Positions 19,175 to 27,699 of a stretch of DNA of 64,000 nt are shown here, one piece after another (the stretch's first letter is position 1; every line of letters starts with the position of its first letter). This DNA comes from Paraglaciecola mesophila KMM 241 (GTDB lineage: Bacteria; Pseudomonadota; Gammaproteobacteria; Enterobacterales; Alteromonadaceae). The notes below the pieces were generated by a model that made no database searches, was not told where the DNA came from, and worked only from the letters and a program-made list of their open reading frames with translations. A program made the position numbers and the translations under genes. Location of the stretch: assembly GCF_000315015.1 (NCBI RefSeq), contig NZ_BAEP01000003.1:1-64000 (forward strand). The letters are read 5' to 3'.

Positions 19175-20375
19175 TGCTGGGATCATTTTCACCCTATTGG
19201 CCATTGTGGTTATTTTGCTCAAGTGGGGAAATGTCGTTTGTGTCGGTGTTACACCGGTCAGACTTTTCACCTTTATTGCTATTCTATTTACCTCAGGCCT
19301 AGACGTTGGCTTGATCATGTTCCCGCTGACTGAGTTTGGCGGTTATGCAAACCTCAAGGCCAACCCCGAATACGCCTTTACCAACCCAATGGCGATTGAG
19401 TTTGGTTATTGGGGCTTTCTGATTTGGGGATTTTACTTCGTTACCTGTTTTTACTTCTGCGTTGTTGAGCCCAAAGTTAAGTTTTTTGAAATCCCCGTGG
19501 TCAAACTGATTAACAATGTGGTGATCATTGGCACCTGTGCATTCACCGCGTTTTTGTTGTTATCTAATTTGCCTTGGTACTTACCGGCGATTGGTGATGG
19601 CGAATCGATTATCCCTACCTTCTATTTCATTGTTTTTGCCGCTATTTGTTTTGCTGTGTACTCCAGTACTGACATCAAATATGTGCGTTTACTGAGTATT
19701 TCCACCACTTGGTTATTTATTGCCTTAATTGCTCTTATGTGGGCCGGCGCATTTTTAGGCAGCGACAGCCAAATAGCTGCGTTTACTCATAACCTGGAAA
19801 TGATCGGTAGTTACTTCGGTAACCTAGAAGATTTTGTATTGCCCCTGAACAAATACCACGAATTTTACTTATTTTGGTGGTTCGCATGGAGCATCATGAT
19901 CGGACAGTTTACCTCGCGTTTTGTAGGTGGATTAAAAACCTATCAAGTGCTGGGGGCTATGTTGATATTCCCGTCCATTCCCATCGCGGTGTGGTTTAGC
20001 GTTATCTACCAATATCACGAAGCAGGCATTCCCACTGCAGGTCTGAAGAATTTTGCCATGGCTTTTGTGGGCGTTGTATTCGTGATCAATTCACTTGATT
20101 CGCTGATCCGTTTGTACACCGATAACTTAAACCTCACCGTTAAGCGCTTGGGAAAATTTGGCTACATCGCACTAAATGTAGTCACGCTATCGTTGTTGAC
20201 CTTGCTGTTTAAATTAGAGTTTTTACAAATTCAATGGGTTGGGGCGCTCGTGATTGGTTTGTTCTTTAGCTGTGCGATTTTCATCGCTTATAGCAAGCCC
20301 AAAACAGTTAAGAATATCGATAGCTCACCAAAAGATAACGAGATTGATTTTAGCAAAATAGATTCAGCAGATTAG
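19158..20375 (+). CDS. Compact BCCT-family transporter, probably choline/betaine uptake
   Basis: A 405-residue integral membrane protein with about 11-12 hydrophobic segments. The segment from about 237 reads Phe-Trp-Trp-Phe-Ala-Trp-Ser and continues Gly-Gln-Phe-Thr-Ser-Arg. The aromatic box Trp-Trp-x-x-Trp (240, 241, 244) corresponds to the trimethylammonium-binding Trp cluster of BCCT carriers such as BetP. An earlier helix has Gly-Leu-Asp-Val-Gly followed by Leu-Ile-Met-Phe, the place of the glycine-rich BCCT motif, with Asp in the middle. BCCT proteins are usually 500 or more residues, so this is a short version without the long N- and C-terminal extensions. It directly follows betA, which supports choline as substrate. 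The ribosome-binding site is a strong GGGGAGG. Confidence 0.7.
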   Translation: MTLWLNAGIIFTLLAIVVILLKWGNVVCVGVTPVRLFTFIAILFTSGLDVGLIMFPLTEFGGYANLKANPEYAFTNPMAIEFGYWGFLIWGFYFVTCFYFCVVEPKVKFFEIPVVKLINNVVIIGTCAFTAFLLLSNLPWYLPAIGDGESIIPTFYFIVFAAICFAVYSSTDIKYVRLLSISTTWLFIALIALMWAGAFLGSDSQIAAFTHNLEMIGSYFGNLEDFVLPLNKYHEFYLFWWFAWSIMIGQFTSRFVGGLKTYQVLGAMLIFPSIPIAVWFSVIYQYHEAGIPTAGLKNFAMAFVGVVFVINSLDSLIRLYTDNLNLTVKRLGKFGYIALNVVTLSLLTLLFKLEFLQIQWVGALVIGLFFSCAIFIAYSKPKTVKNIDSSPKDNEIDFSKIDSAD

Positions 20376-20467
20376 AAGTTTGAAACATTAGAAGTCACGA
20401 ATTACTAACTAAGGAATTTACCATTAATACACACAATAAAAACATCACACACAAAACAGGACTTTTT

Positions 20468-22837
20468 ATGAATACTTATGTGCCAAAGAAGCAAAGCCTT
20501 ATCGCTTTGTCTGTGCTTTCAGCCATGTCGATGACGTCGTTGACAGCCTTTGCTCAAGAAGCAGACACAGCAGCTAACGCTAAAAAACAACGAGAAGACG
20601 TTGAGTCTATCGTTGTAACGGGCCGCAATGTGTCTTACGCCAACAGTGCCGCTTCTGAAGAAATGAAAAAGCAGCAAACTCCTATGACAAGCGTATTGGC
20701 CTTAGTTGATAACTTGCCAGGCGTATTGGTGACTGAGGGGGACCCGTTTGGCTCTGATGAATGGTCTACCAGTATCTCAATTCGTGGTTTTCAGTTGAAC
20801 CTAGAATCTCAGCAAATCGGTATGACGGTTGATGGCATATCAAATGGTAACTCTAATTATGGCGGTGGTACTAAAGCCAGCCGTTATATTGATACCGAAA
20901 ATTTGCGTGGTGTAGAAGTATCCCAAGGTACTGCTGACATCAGCTCGCGTTCAAACGAGGCGCTGGGCGGTACAATGGATTTTACCACCATTCTACCGGC
21001 TCTAGATGAAACGCTAACGGTTAGCACAACCCTTGCTGAACACAACGCTAGAAAATTCTATGTACGTTACGATACCGGCGAAATAGCTCAAGACACATTT
21101 GCGTGGATGTCCCTATCAAGTCAGCAAAACGATGACTACATGGACGGTTCAATCACCAACAAACGCGATCACGCTGAAGGTAAAATTATCAGCACCATTG
21201 GTGAAGTGGATTTAACCGCTTATGTTAGTTACGACGATGCAGAAGAGTATACCTATCAACGCGTTTACGGTTTAGCTCAGTATGCACAAAACTCAGAATG
21301 GGATGGCCTGACTGAAGATTGGTCTGGCGTGCCATACCAAGACCAAGTGTTCCGTGAAGGTTGGGTGACAGAGCGTGAGAACTTCTTTACCTATCTAAAA
21401 GCAGACTTCGCCGTGGGTGAAGTTGATTTTAGTACCAACGTTTACTACCACGAAAACGAAGGTGCAGGGAAGTGGATCCCATATTACATTGCTGATGTAA
21501 CGGATGACGGCGTAGGTAATCCAAATTCTGAGCTTGATTCGTCCACTACTGCCTATGGCGGCGCATCACAGGGTTTGATTTATTTTACTAATCGCGCTGG
21601 CGAAACGTTATCGCCAATCGCTGGCTGTGAAAGCTCAATCGGCTTCCCATATGGCGGTGGCGGTGCAGAAATTGACCCGGGTTGTTACGAGCAAGGCGCG
21701 ATTCCAGTAAGCTCAAACCGTCACACCCATTATGATAAAAAGCGTATTGGGGTAAACGGTGACTTTACGTGGCATACCAGTATTTCTGATATGGACAACG
21801 TATTACGCGGTGGTTTCTGGTACGAAGATTACCAACGTGACGAGTATCGCGATTGGCATAAAACGATCGATGCAGCGACAAGCGCGCGTTACGACAACAC
21901 CCCTTATTGGGTGCAATATGACCGTGAATTCCCAGTTGAAACCTTGATGTATTACATTGAAGACGAACTTGATGCTGGTTTTGCAAAATTCCGCTTAGGT
22001 GCAAAGCAGTTCAATGTTGACGTTTCCAAAGATGATCAGTTTGTACCAGAGAACGATTTAGATGTGTCATCTGACTCAGACGTACTTATTTCAGCCGGTT
22101 TTGTTGCGCCATTACCGTTAAATGGCCTAGAAGTATTCGGTGGTTATGCTGAGAACTTTGCAGCGGTAAAAGATGCAGTACTAGAGCGTGATGACGCTGA
22201 TGTGAGCACAGTTGAGCCTGAAACGGCTGATAACATTGATTTTGGTTTACGTTATTCAACACCTGGCTTTAACGCCAGTTTGACCTATTACAACATCAAG
22301 TTTGAAAACCGTATCACCTTCATCAGTAACGAAGACGTTAATGGTATCGACTTCTTAGAATCTGCTGCTGGTGGCTTTCTGAATGACGGCGGTATTGAAT
22401 CTGACGGTATCGAAGCATCAATCGATTATAAGATTAATGAGAACTTCGGTGTGTATATTTCATATACCAAGAATGAATCGACTTACACTGATGATGACCA
22501 AGATATCCGTGGTAAAACCGTTATCGGCAGCCCTGAAGATATGGCCGTTATCAGCTTCGATTATACTAAAAACGACTTTTACGCAGGTTTCAGCACCAAA
22601 TACGTAGGTGAGCGTTTCTTAGACCAAGCCAACACTCAAGAAGTAGATTCTTATGTAGTAAGCGATTTGTATGTGGGTAAAACCGCTTATGATATTGGTG
22701 GCAGCATCGATAGCGTAGAGCTTAGCTTTACTGTAAACAACGTATTTGACGAAGAGTATCTTGGCTCAATTGCGCCAAATGCGGGTTGGATTGGTGCACC
22801 ACGTATCGCATCATTTAACGTTAGATTCGTAATGTAA
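20468..22837 (+). CDS. TonB-dependent outer-membrane receptor
   Basis: A 789-residue protein with a signal peptide (cleavage about Ala-Phe-Ala|Gln-Glu, 29/30) and a TonB-box-like segment, Glu-Ser-Ile-Val-Val-Thr-Gly (about 44-50). The plug domain includes Val-Leu-Ala-Leu-Val-Asp-Asn-Leu-Pro-Gly-Val and Ile-Ser-Ile-Arg-Gly-Phe. The beta-barrel ends Asn-Val-Arg-Phe-Val-Met with the terminal aromatic pattern of outer-membrane proteins. It imports a ligand across the outer membrane using TonB energy. It lies between the choline genes and a secreted hydrolase, 92 bases after the BCCT gene, and is followed by a strong terminator. That context suggests a choline-containing or other organic ligand, but ferric-siderophore uptake cannot be ruled out from sequence. 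Confidence 0.85.
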   Translation: MNTYVPKKQSLIALSVLSAMSMTSLTAFAQEADTAANAKKQREDVESIVVTGRNVSYANSAASEEMKKQQTPMTSVLALVDNLPGVLVTEGDPFGSDEWSTSISIRGFQLNLESQQIGMTVDGISNGNSNYGGGTKASRYIDTENLRGVEVSQGTADISSRSNEALGGTMDFTTILPALDETLTVSTTLAEHNARKFYVRYDTGEIAQDTFAWMSLSSQQNDDYMDGSITNKRDHAEGKIISTIGEVDLTAYVSYDDAEEYTYQRVYGLAQYAQNSEWDGLTEDWSGVPYQDQVFREGWVTERENFFTYLKADFAVGEVDFSTNVYYHENEGAGKWIPYYIADVTDDGVGNPNSELDSSTTAYGGASQGLIYFTNRAGETLSPIAGCESSIGFPYGGGGAEIDPGCYEQGAIPVSSNRHTHYDKKRIGVNGDFTWHTSISDMDNVLRGGFWYEDYQRDEYRDWHKTIDAATSARYDNTPYWVQYDREFPVETLMYYIEDELDAGFAKFRLGAKQFNVDVSKDDQFVPENDLDVSSDSDVLISAGFVAPLPLNGLEVFGGYAENFAAVKDAVLERDDADVSTVEPETADNIDFGLRYSTPGFNASLTYYNIKFENRITFISNEDVNGIDFLESAAGGFLNDGGIESDGIEASIDYKINENFGVYISYTKNESTYTDDDQDIRGKTVIGSPEDMAVISFDYTKNDFYAGFSTKYVGERFLDQANTQEVDSYVVSDLYVGKTAYDIGGSIDSVELSFTVNNVFDEEYLGSIAPNAGWIGAPRIASFNVRFVM

Positions 22838-22853
22838 AATTACTGACCTTACG

Positions 22854-22889
22854 AGGCCACATTCAGACTCTCTGTTTGTGGCCTTTTTT
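22854..22889 (+). terminator. Rho-independent terminator after the TonB receptor
   Basis: The stem AGGCCACA / TGTGGCCT (22854-22861 and 22877-22884) is followed by a run of T to 22889. It closes the bet-BCCT-receptor transcription region. Confidence 0.8.
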
Positions 22890-23060
22890 GTACTTGTACT
22901 TGCGTTTGTCGGTGCGACTGCTTGCGGAAACGGTCATTTTGTTTTTACGCGCGCTGGAAAAACTGACATAAAACGCGTTTATATTTTTATTTCGCGCAGA
23001 TGTGATAAACCTATTTAATCAGAACAGGCAGAGCGCTAAGCCTGCTACAGGTAGATAACC

Positions 23061-25403
23061 ATGAAATTCTTTTCTCGCTCTTCTTTATTTGCCAGTCTCG
23101 GGATCCTATTGACAGGCCTTACAGTGTCATTTTCAAGCTATGCCACTGTCAGTATCATAAAAGGCAAAACCATTATTCCCCATGGCAACGCGACGTCCGA
23201 CAGCGACATCACTATTAAAAATGACAAATTAGCGTTCTCATTAGCCATGGGCTCTGCGCCGCCTTGGGGTGTAGCGCGTGGTTGTATTGTTGATATTGCA
23301 AACGTTGAAGCCGATGGTGTGCTGAGCCTTGACCGTGTAGCTTTTGCAGATTTCATACCGAATGATTGGTCCAGCTGGCCCAACACTTATCAAACCCTCG
23401 ATGTAATAAAAGACAGCTCTGATGAAGCCATCGTTAACATTACCCGAGATTTTGGGCAGGTTGAAATAAGCACTACATATAGCTTGGTCTCAGGCTCTGA
23501 CATCATCTATGTACAAACCACTATGACCAATCAAGGTGACGCGATCCCAGATATGCGTTCAGGGTTTACCTTGTGGCCGGATGGGGGATACAAGTTTGCA
23601 GTGCCTGAACATAAATCAATTGATACAAAAGGACAGGCTGAGAACTTTATAACCGATCGTTTTGTAGGTTACGGCGCTGATTGGGCTGTGGCGCTGCACG
23701 CGCCATACATGACTGAAACAGCAAACCAATCACGAGATTTATACACCCAACATAATTTGCAAAAAGGTCAAACTGTGACGTTCACAGGTGATTACCAAGT
23801 ACTGGCCAGTGGCAATTTAGCCCCTGTGGTGCGTGCTGAAATCGAGCGTAAAAATGTTAAAGCAGGTACGCTAAAGGGCGAAGTGCAAACCCAAAGCGGA
23901 AGCACGCTCACACAACCTGCCATTATAGTGACCAAAGACGATGTGCCTTATATGTGGGGGCTAGGTCAAAATGGCCAGTATCAATTTGATTTACCGGTAG
24001 GGCAATACCAAGTCTATGCCACAGGTAAAGGCTATTCTGCGAGCAAAATTCATGATATTGAAATAACTGAGAAGAAAACTCAAACATTGTCTTTTAGCGA
24101 CCTTCTAGCGCCGGGCGAGGTTGATATTCAGGTAATAGATGCAAACACAAAAGCGCCTCTTGATGGAAAAATTAAGATTGAAAAAGGCAATCAACCACTG
24201 ATTGAATTTTTAGGTGCGCGCACGTTTTTCACTGAACTTGATAATAAAGGCCAAGCGACATTTCCACTGGCGCCGGGTGACTATCAACTGAATATCTCTG
24301 CCGGTAGTGGTTTTAATGCAAAGCCTGTACTAATTGACACCACAGTCAAAGCTAATAAAACCACGGATATTGCTAGTGCTATCACCATTAGCACGTATCC
24401 TACACAGCATGGTTGGTATGCAGGGGACTTACACCATCATGCTAACGTACTCGAAGGCTCGACTTCCCCTGAGTATTTGGTGCGCTCGCAATTAGCTGCG
24501 GGATTAAACGTGTTGTTTGTGAGTGATCACGATTCGACCAAGAACAATGCTGAAATCCAAATGTTGGCAGATAAGCAAGGTGTGCCTTTTGTTCCGTCAA
24601 TTGAGGTTTCACCGTCGTGGGGGCATTTTAATGCATTCCCGATTGATAGCGGGGCACAGTTATCGGTCGATCCAGGTGTGGATGATATTCATACCCTGAT
24701 CAAAGATATGCGCCGCATGGGGGCGACGATAATTGCATCAAACCACCCATATATTCCCTATGGATATTTGAGCAGTTTAGATAAAAATACCGCCCCAGGT
24801 GGCTTTAACCCGAGCATTGACGTATTTGAGTTGAACGCCGTAGTAGATAACCAGCCCACTATTGAAAAAGCGCATCAGCTCTGGTCAAAGGGGCTACCTT
24901 ACTACTATACCGCAGGGTCAGACACCCACGATGTATGGAATCAAACCAGCGGCTTAAATCGCATGTTTGTTTACACGGGGAGCAAACCCAGCGCCAAGGC
25001 TTTCGCACAAGCCATGAAGAATGGCCGCTCTTATGTGTCATTCGGCCCGATCATTTACCCGCAAAATATAATGTTTGGTGACACGGTTAAACTGGCTCAA
25101 GCACAACCGCAATCGTTCACTGTGGATTTGGTTGCCGTTAACGGTCTCAAATCAGTACAGCTAATTGGTGCAGCAACAAAGACCAAAGGCGAGGTTAAAA
25201 ACCAGAATGCAAGCATAGACATTAGCGGCGGAGTTAACAGTAAGGTGTTAAGGCAACAGGCACTCAGTGGTGATAGTGCGTCGATTACCTTTAACCTGCC
25301 TAAGGTATCGGGCTGGGCCGCTTTAGTGGTCGAAGATATGCAAGGCCATAAAGCCTATTCGAACCCGATCTGGTTAAAAGAAGTAGAGAAAAGCCAGTTT
25401 TGA
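23061..25403 (+). CDS. Secreted CehA/McbA-type PHP-domain metallohydrolase
   Basis: A 780-residue protein with a Sec signal peptide (about 1-28, ending Ser-Ser-Tyr-Ala). The first 400 residues look like beta-sandwich and carboxypeptidase-regulatory-like modules. The catalytic part has PHP metal motifs: Gly-Asp-Leu-His-His-His (His 458-460), Val-Ser-Asp-His-Asp-Ser (about 487-492), Ser-Asn-His-Pro-Tyr (about 559-563) and Gly-Ser-Asp-Thr-His-Asp (about 618-623). This set is typical of the CehA/McbA family, whose founding members hydrolyse carbaryl esters; natural substrates of most members are unknown, and phosphoester cleavage is common in the PHP superfamily. It has its own promoter region after a terminator. 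Its location next to the choline locus suggests periplasmic release of a nutrient headgroup, which is inference. Confidence 0.75.
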   Translation: MKFFSRSSLFASLGILLTGLTVSFSSYATVSIIKGKTIIPHGNATSDSDITIKNDKLAFSLAMGSAPPWGVARGCIVDIANVEADGVLSLDRVAFADFIPNDWSSWPNTYQTLDVIKDSSDEAIVNITRDFGQVEISTTYSLVSGSDIIYVQTTMTNQGDAIPDMRSGFTLWPDGGYKFAVPEHKSIDTKGQAENFITDRFVGYGADWAVALHAPYMTETANQSRDLYTQHNLQKGQTVTFTGDYQVLASGNLAPVVRAEIERKNVKAGTLKGEVQTQSGSTLTQPAIIVTKDDVPYMWGLGQNGQYQFDLPVGQYQVYATGKGYSASKIHDIEITEKKTQTLSFSDLLAPGEVDIQVIDANTKAPLDGKIKIEKGNQPLIEFLGARTFFTELDNKGQATFPLAPGDYQLNISAGSGFNAKPVLIDTTVKANKTTDIASAITISTYPTQHGWYAGDLHHHANVLEGSTSPEYLVRSQLAAGLNVLFVSDHDSTKNNAEIQMLADKQGVPFVPSIEVSPSWGHFNAFPIDSGAQLSVDPGVDDIHTLIKDMRRMGATIIASNHPYIPYGYLSSLDKNTAPGGFNPSIDVFELNAVVDNQPTIEKAHQLWSKGLPYYYTAGSDTHDVWNQTSGLNRMFVYTGSKPSAKAFAQAMKNGRSYVSFGPIIYPQNIMFGDTVKLAQAQPQSFTVDLVAVNGLKSVQLIGAATKTKGEVKNQNASIDISGGVNSKVLRQQALSGDSASITFNLPKVSGWAALVVEDMQGHKAYSNPIWLKEVEKSQF

Positions 25404-25419
25404 AGTTCGTGCTATCAAG

Positions 25420-25442
25420 CCCCCACTTTACCTCAGTGGGGG
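25420..25442. terminator. Hairpin between convergent genes
   Basis: CCCCCACT (25420-25427) pairs with AGTGGGGG (25435-25442) around a short loop. It lies 16 bases after the hydrolase stop and 19 bases before the end of the convergent lipoprotein gene. No long T-run follows on either strand, so termination efficiency is uncertain. Confidence 0.5.
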
Positions 25443-25460
25443 AGATAAGTAGCATTTAGC

Positions 25461-25745
25461 CTAGGGTTGTTCTTTCCTTTCGCCTATCGCTTTATCGTTC
25501 CCTTTGCAGATGGTGTCGTAACCGTCTCGGTAGTAGCGTAAATCTACGCAGGCTTCTTCGTAGCGCTTTTTAGCCGTGATGGCTTGTTGCGGGTATTGTT
25601 TGTTATTCATAGTTTTTCGCCATTCATTGCATTGTTGCTTTTGGCGTTTTACTTCGAGAATATCTTCACAGGGTTTCTGTTTATTGGCGCAGCCTGAAAG
25701 GCCGAGAACGAGTATTGTGCTGGCAACTAGTATTATTCTTTTCAT
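25461..25745 (-). CDS. Small Cys-rich lipoprotein
   Basis: A 94-residue protein with an 18-residue signal peptide and lipobox Leu-Ser-Gly-Cys (Cys19), so it should be lipid-anchored. The mature part is highly charged and has four further Cys residues (Pro-Cys-Glu-Asp, Gln-Cys-Asn-Glu, Ala-Cys-Val-Asp, Ile-Cys-Lys-Gly) that could form two disulfides in the periplasm. I do not recognise a family. Its ATG overlaps the stop of the response-regulator gene (ATGA), so the two are translationally coupled. Confidence 0.65.
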   Translation of the reverse strand: MKRIILVASTILVLGLSGCANKQKPCEDILEVKRQKQQCNEWRKTMNNKQYPQQAITAKKRYEEACVDLRYYRDGYDTICKGNDKAIGERKEQP

Positions 25746-27385
25746 GCTACCTCTACGTATTTCCCGAGATCACTTTTAAGTGATTCAAATTTTTGTTGGT
25801 GTGACTCAAGCATAACCATATTTTTCAAATGCCGATACATCTGTTTTAAGGCGTTGATTGCTCGAGTTTCAGGCTTCTTCATTTGCGCGATTAGCTTCAG
25901 GTTGCATTGCAAAATATTCAGGGCCACACCTGTATTAACCGGGGCAACTTTTTGAGCTTGAGTAAAAGCATTGTGGGCCTCTTGATATCGCCCGCAGTTG
26001 TAATGCTCTACGCCTTGTTTATTAAAATTTAGATAATTTCGTCTACGCTGGGCAGATTGCTCAACACTGCTCTTCAACGCATACAAGGTACCTTCATCTA
26101 GCTGTTTACCACTTTTTGCCAGTGTTTTACTCAACCGTTCAGCATCGTCATATTCGCCTAAATCCAGCATGACTTTTATAGAATCAGGAGCAAACGCGCT
26201 GGGGTATTTTTCAAAACGCACTGCAATTTGCTGCTGACATTCGCTCAAGGTACGTTTTGCTTCGAGTAATCGCCCATCTAAGTAGTTGATCCGCGCAGTG
26301 AGAATATTTTCGTAAATACTGTAATCAAAATCTTCTTCAATTCTGGCTAACGCATCGTCGTGACGGTAGCGGGCAATCGCCGTCATCATTTCGTGCTGGT
26401 ATCTGCTACGCAGATGTTTATCATCGCAGTGTTCTGCGGCATCTAAAATACTTCGGAAATACGTGCAAAGATGAGAGATATCTCTGTGAATCGATTTTTT
26501 GGACAGCTCCCACACATCCAAACTCCGCAGCTTAACCATTTCATAATGCTGATTCTGCCGGGCGATTTTGCAGGCAGCCAGTTGTCGCTCCACTGAGTAA
26601 GGGGCAATCTCAATTGCCCGTTCGATGGCGATTAAAGCGCTAGCGTAGTCATGTTGCAACAAGTAGCACTGGGCCAAAATATCTTGAGCTTCAAAAAGCA
26701 TGGGATTACGCAAGGAGACATCGTGCGCCAGAGCAATAGCGGCATCGTAATTGGTGAGGTACATATCTGTTTTTGCCAGCGCAATGCTCACCCAAGGCTG
26801 AGGTTTTTGCGCTAACAGCGGCGTCAACATATGTTTCGCCTGAGAATATTCCCCCGCTTTCCAGTAAAGCTCAGCCAATAGGCGGCAACATGTTTTAGCG
26901 TAGCGAGTGCCAGACATTATCAGCTTGCGGCAGGCCGCTATGGCATCGGGCGTGTTATTTTTCTGCATGGCCTCATAAACCGAGCGCAGCACAACACGCT
27001 TATGGTAGGCCTTTGACAGGCGCAGATTTAACTGGGCCTGAGAAAAGGGTTTAATTAAATAGTCGTCAGGTTGGTGCTCTACGCTGCTAAACACTACCGG
27101 ACGGTCAGAGTCTGCGCTGACCACTGCAAAGACTGTTTCTGGTTTGACCAGATTTTTTTGTCTAGCCTCTTCTAAAAACTGATATCCATTCTTTTTACCC
27201 GCACCTAAATGCAGATCACAAATAATAAAATCGAATTTCTCTTTTTTACATGCAGCTAGCGCCGAATCGGCGTTTTGAACTGCCACGACAGACTGCGCCC
27301 CCATGTTATTAACCACACCGCGTAGCAGTGTGAGAAAGGGGCGTTGGTCGTCCACAATCAATACACGTTTGTCAGAATAATTCAT
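25742..27385 (-). CDS. Response regulator with C-terminal TPR repeats
   Basis: A 547-residue protein. Residues 1-125 form a receiver domain with the acidic pair Asp12-Asp13, phospho-acceptor Asp57 in Ile-Cys-Asp-Leu-His, and Lys in Leu-Ile-Lys-Pro-Phe (about 113). The remainder is a chain of tetratricopeptide helices (for example Ala-Glu-Leu-Tyr-Trp-Lys-Ala-Gly-Glu-Tyr-Ser-Gln-Ala). There is no DNA-binding or enzymatic output domain, so phosphorylation probably controls protein-protein interaction. No sensor kinase is adjacent. The downstream lipoprotein gene overlaps by four bases. Confidence 0.8.
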   Translation of the reverse strand: MNYSDKRVLIVDDQRPFLTLLRGVVNNMGAQSVVAVQNADSALAACKKEKFDFIICDLHLGAGKKNGYQFLEEARQKNLVKPETVFAVVSADSDRPVVFSSVEHQPDDYLIKPFSQAQLNLRLSKAYHKRVVLRSVYEAMQKNNTPDAIAACRKLIMSGTRYAKTCCRLLAELYWKAGEYSQAKHMLTPLLAQKPQPWVSIALAKTDMYLTNYDAAIALAHDVSLRNPMLFEAQDILAQCYLLQHDYASALIAIERAIEIAPYSVERQLAACKIARQNQHYEMVKLRSLDVWELSKKSIHRDISHLCTYFRSILDAAEHCDDKHLRSRYQHEMMTAIARYRHDDALARIEEDFDYSIYENILTARINYLDGRLLEAKRTLSECQQQIAVRFEKYPSAFAPDSIKVMLDLGEYDDAERLSKTLAKSGKQLDEGTLYALKSSVEQSAQRRRNYLNFNKQGVEHYNCGRYQEAHNAFTQAQKVAPVNTGVALNILQCNLKLIAQMKKPETRAINALKQMYRHLKNMVMLESHQQKFESLKSDLGKYVEVA

Positions 27386-27699
27386 GATCTATCTACCTTT
27401 AGTGTCCGTTACATAAGGTGCTTGGAAGTTGCCGCTCATTGATTTTTACCAAATTAAACCGAGAGGGTAAATATTTAACCTTTGCCTGAGTATATAAAAT
27501 ACAGGTAACTAGCCACTATTTGGTTATGTGATCTTATCCGTAAGTATAAGTTTGTAAGCAAACAACTGAATTTAGCGCCGCGTTCAATAGCGGCTAAAAC
27601 CAGAAATGTGGTAGGCTAACTAAGTCATTAAAAACGCATTATGTTATTTAATAATCACGATAATCTCGTTGGAAAAATCCAATGATAAGAGAAGCTTAG
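27386..27699. other. Divergent promoter region between the TPR regulator and ubiF
   Basis: About 310 AT-rich bases between two divergent starts. An imperfect palindrome, GGTAAATATTTAACC, lies near 27466-27480. No further gene or assignable promoter box was found. Confidence 0.35.
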
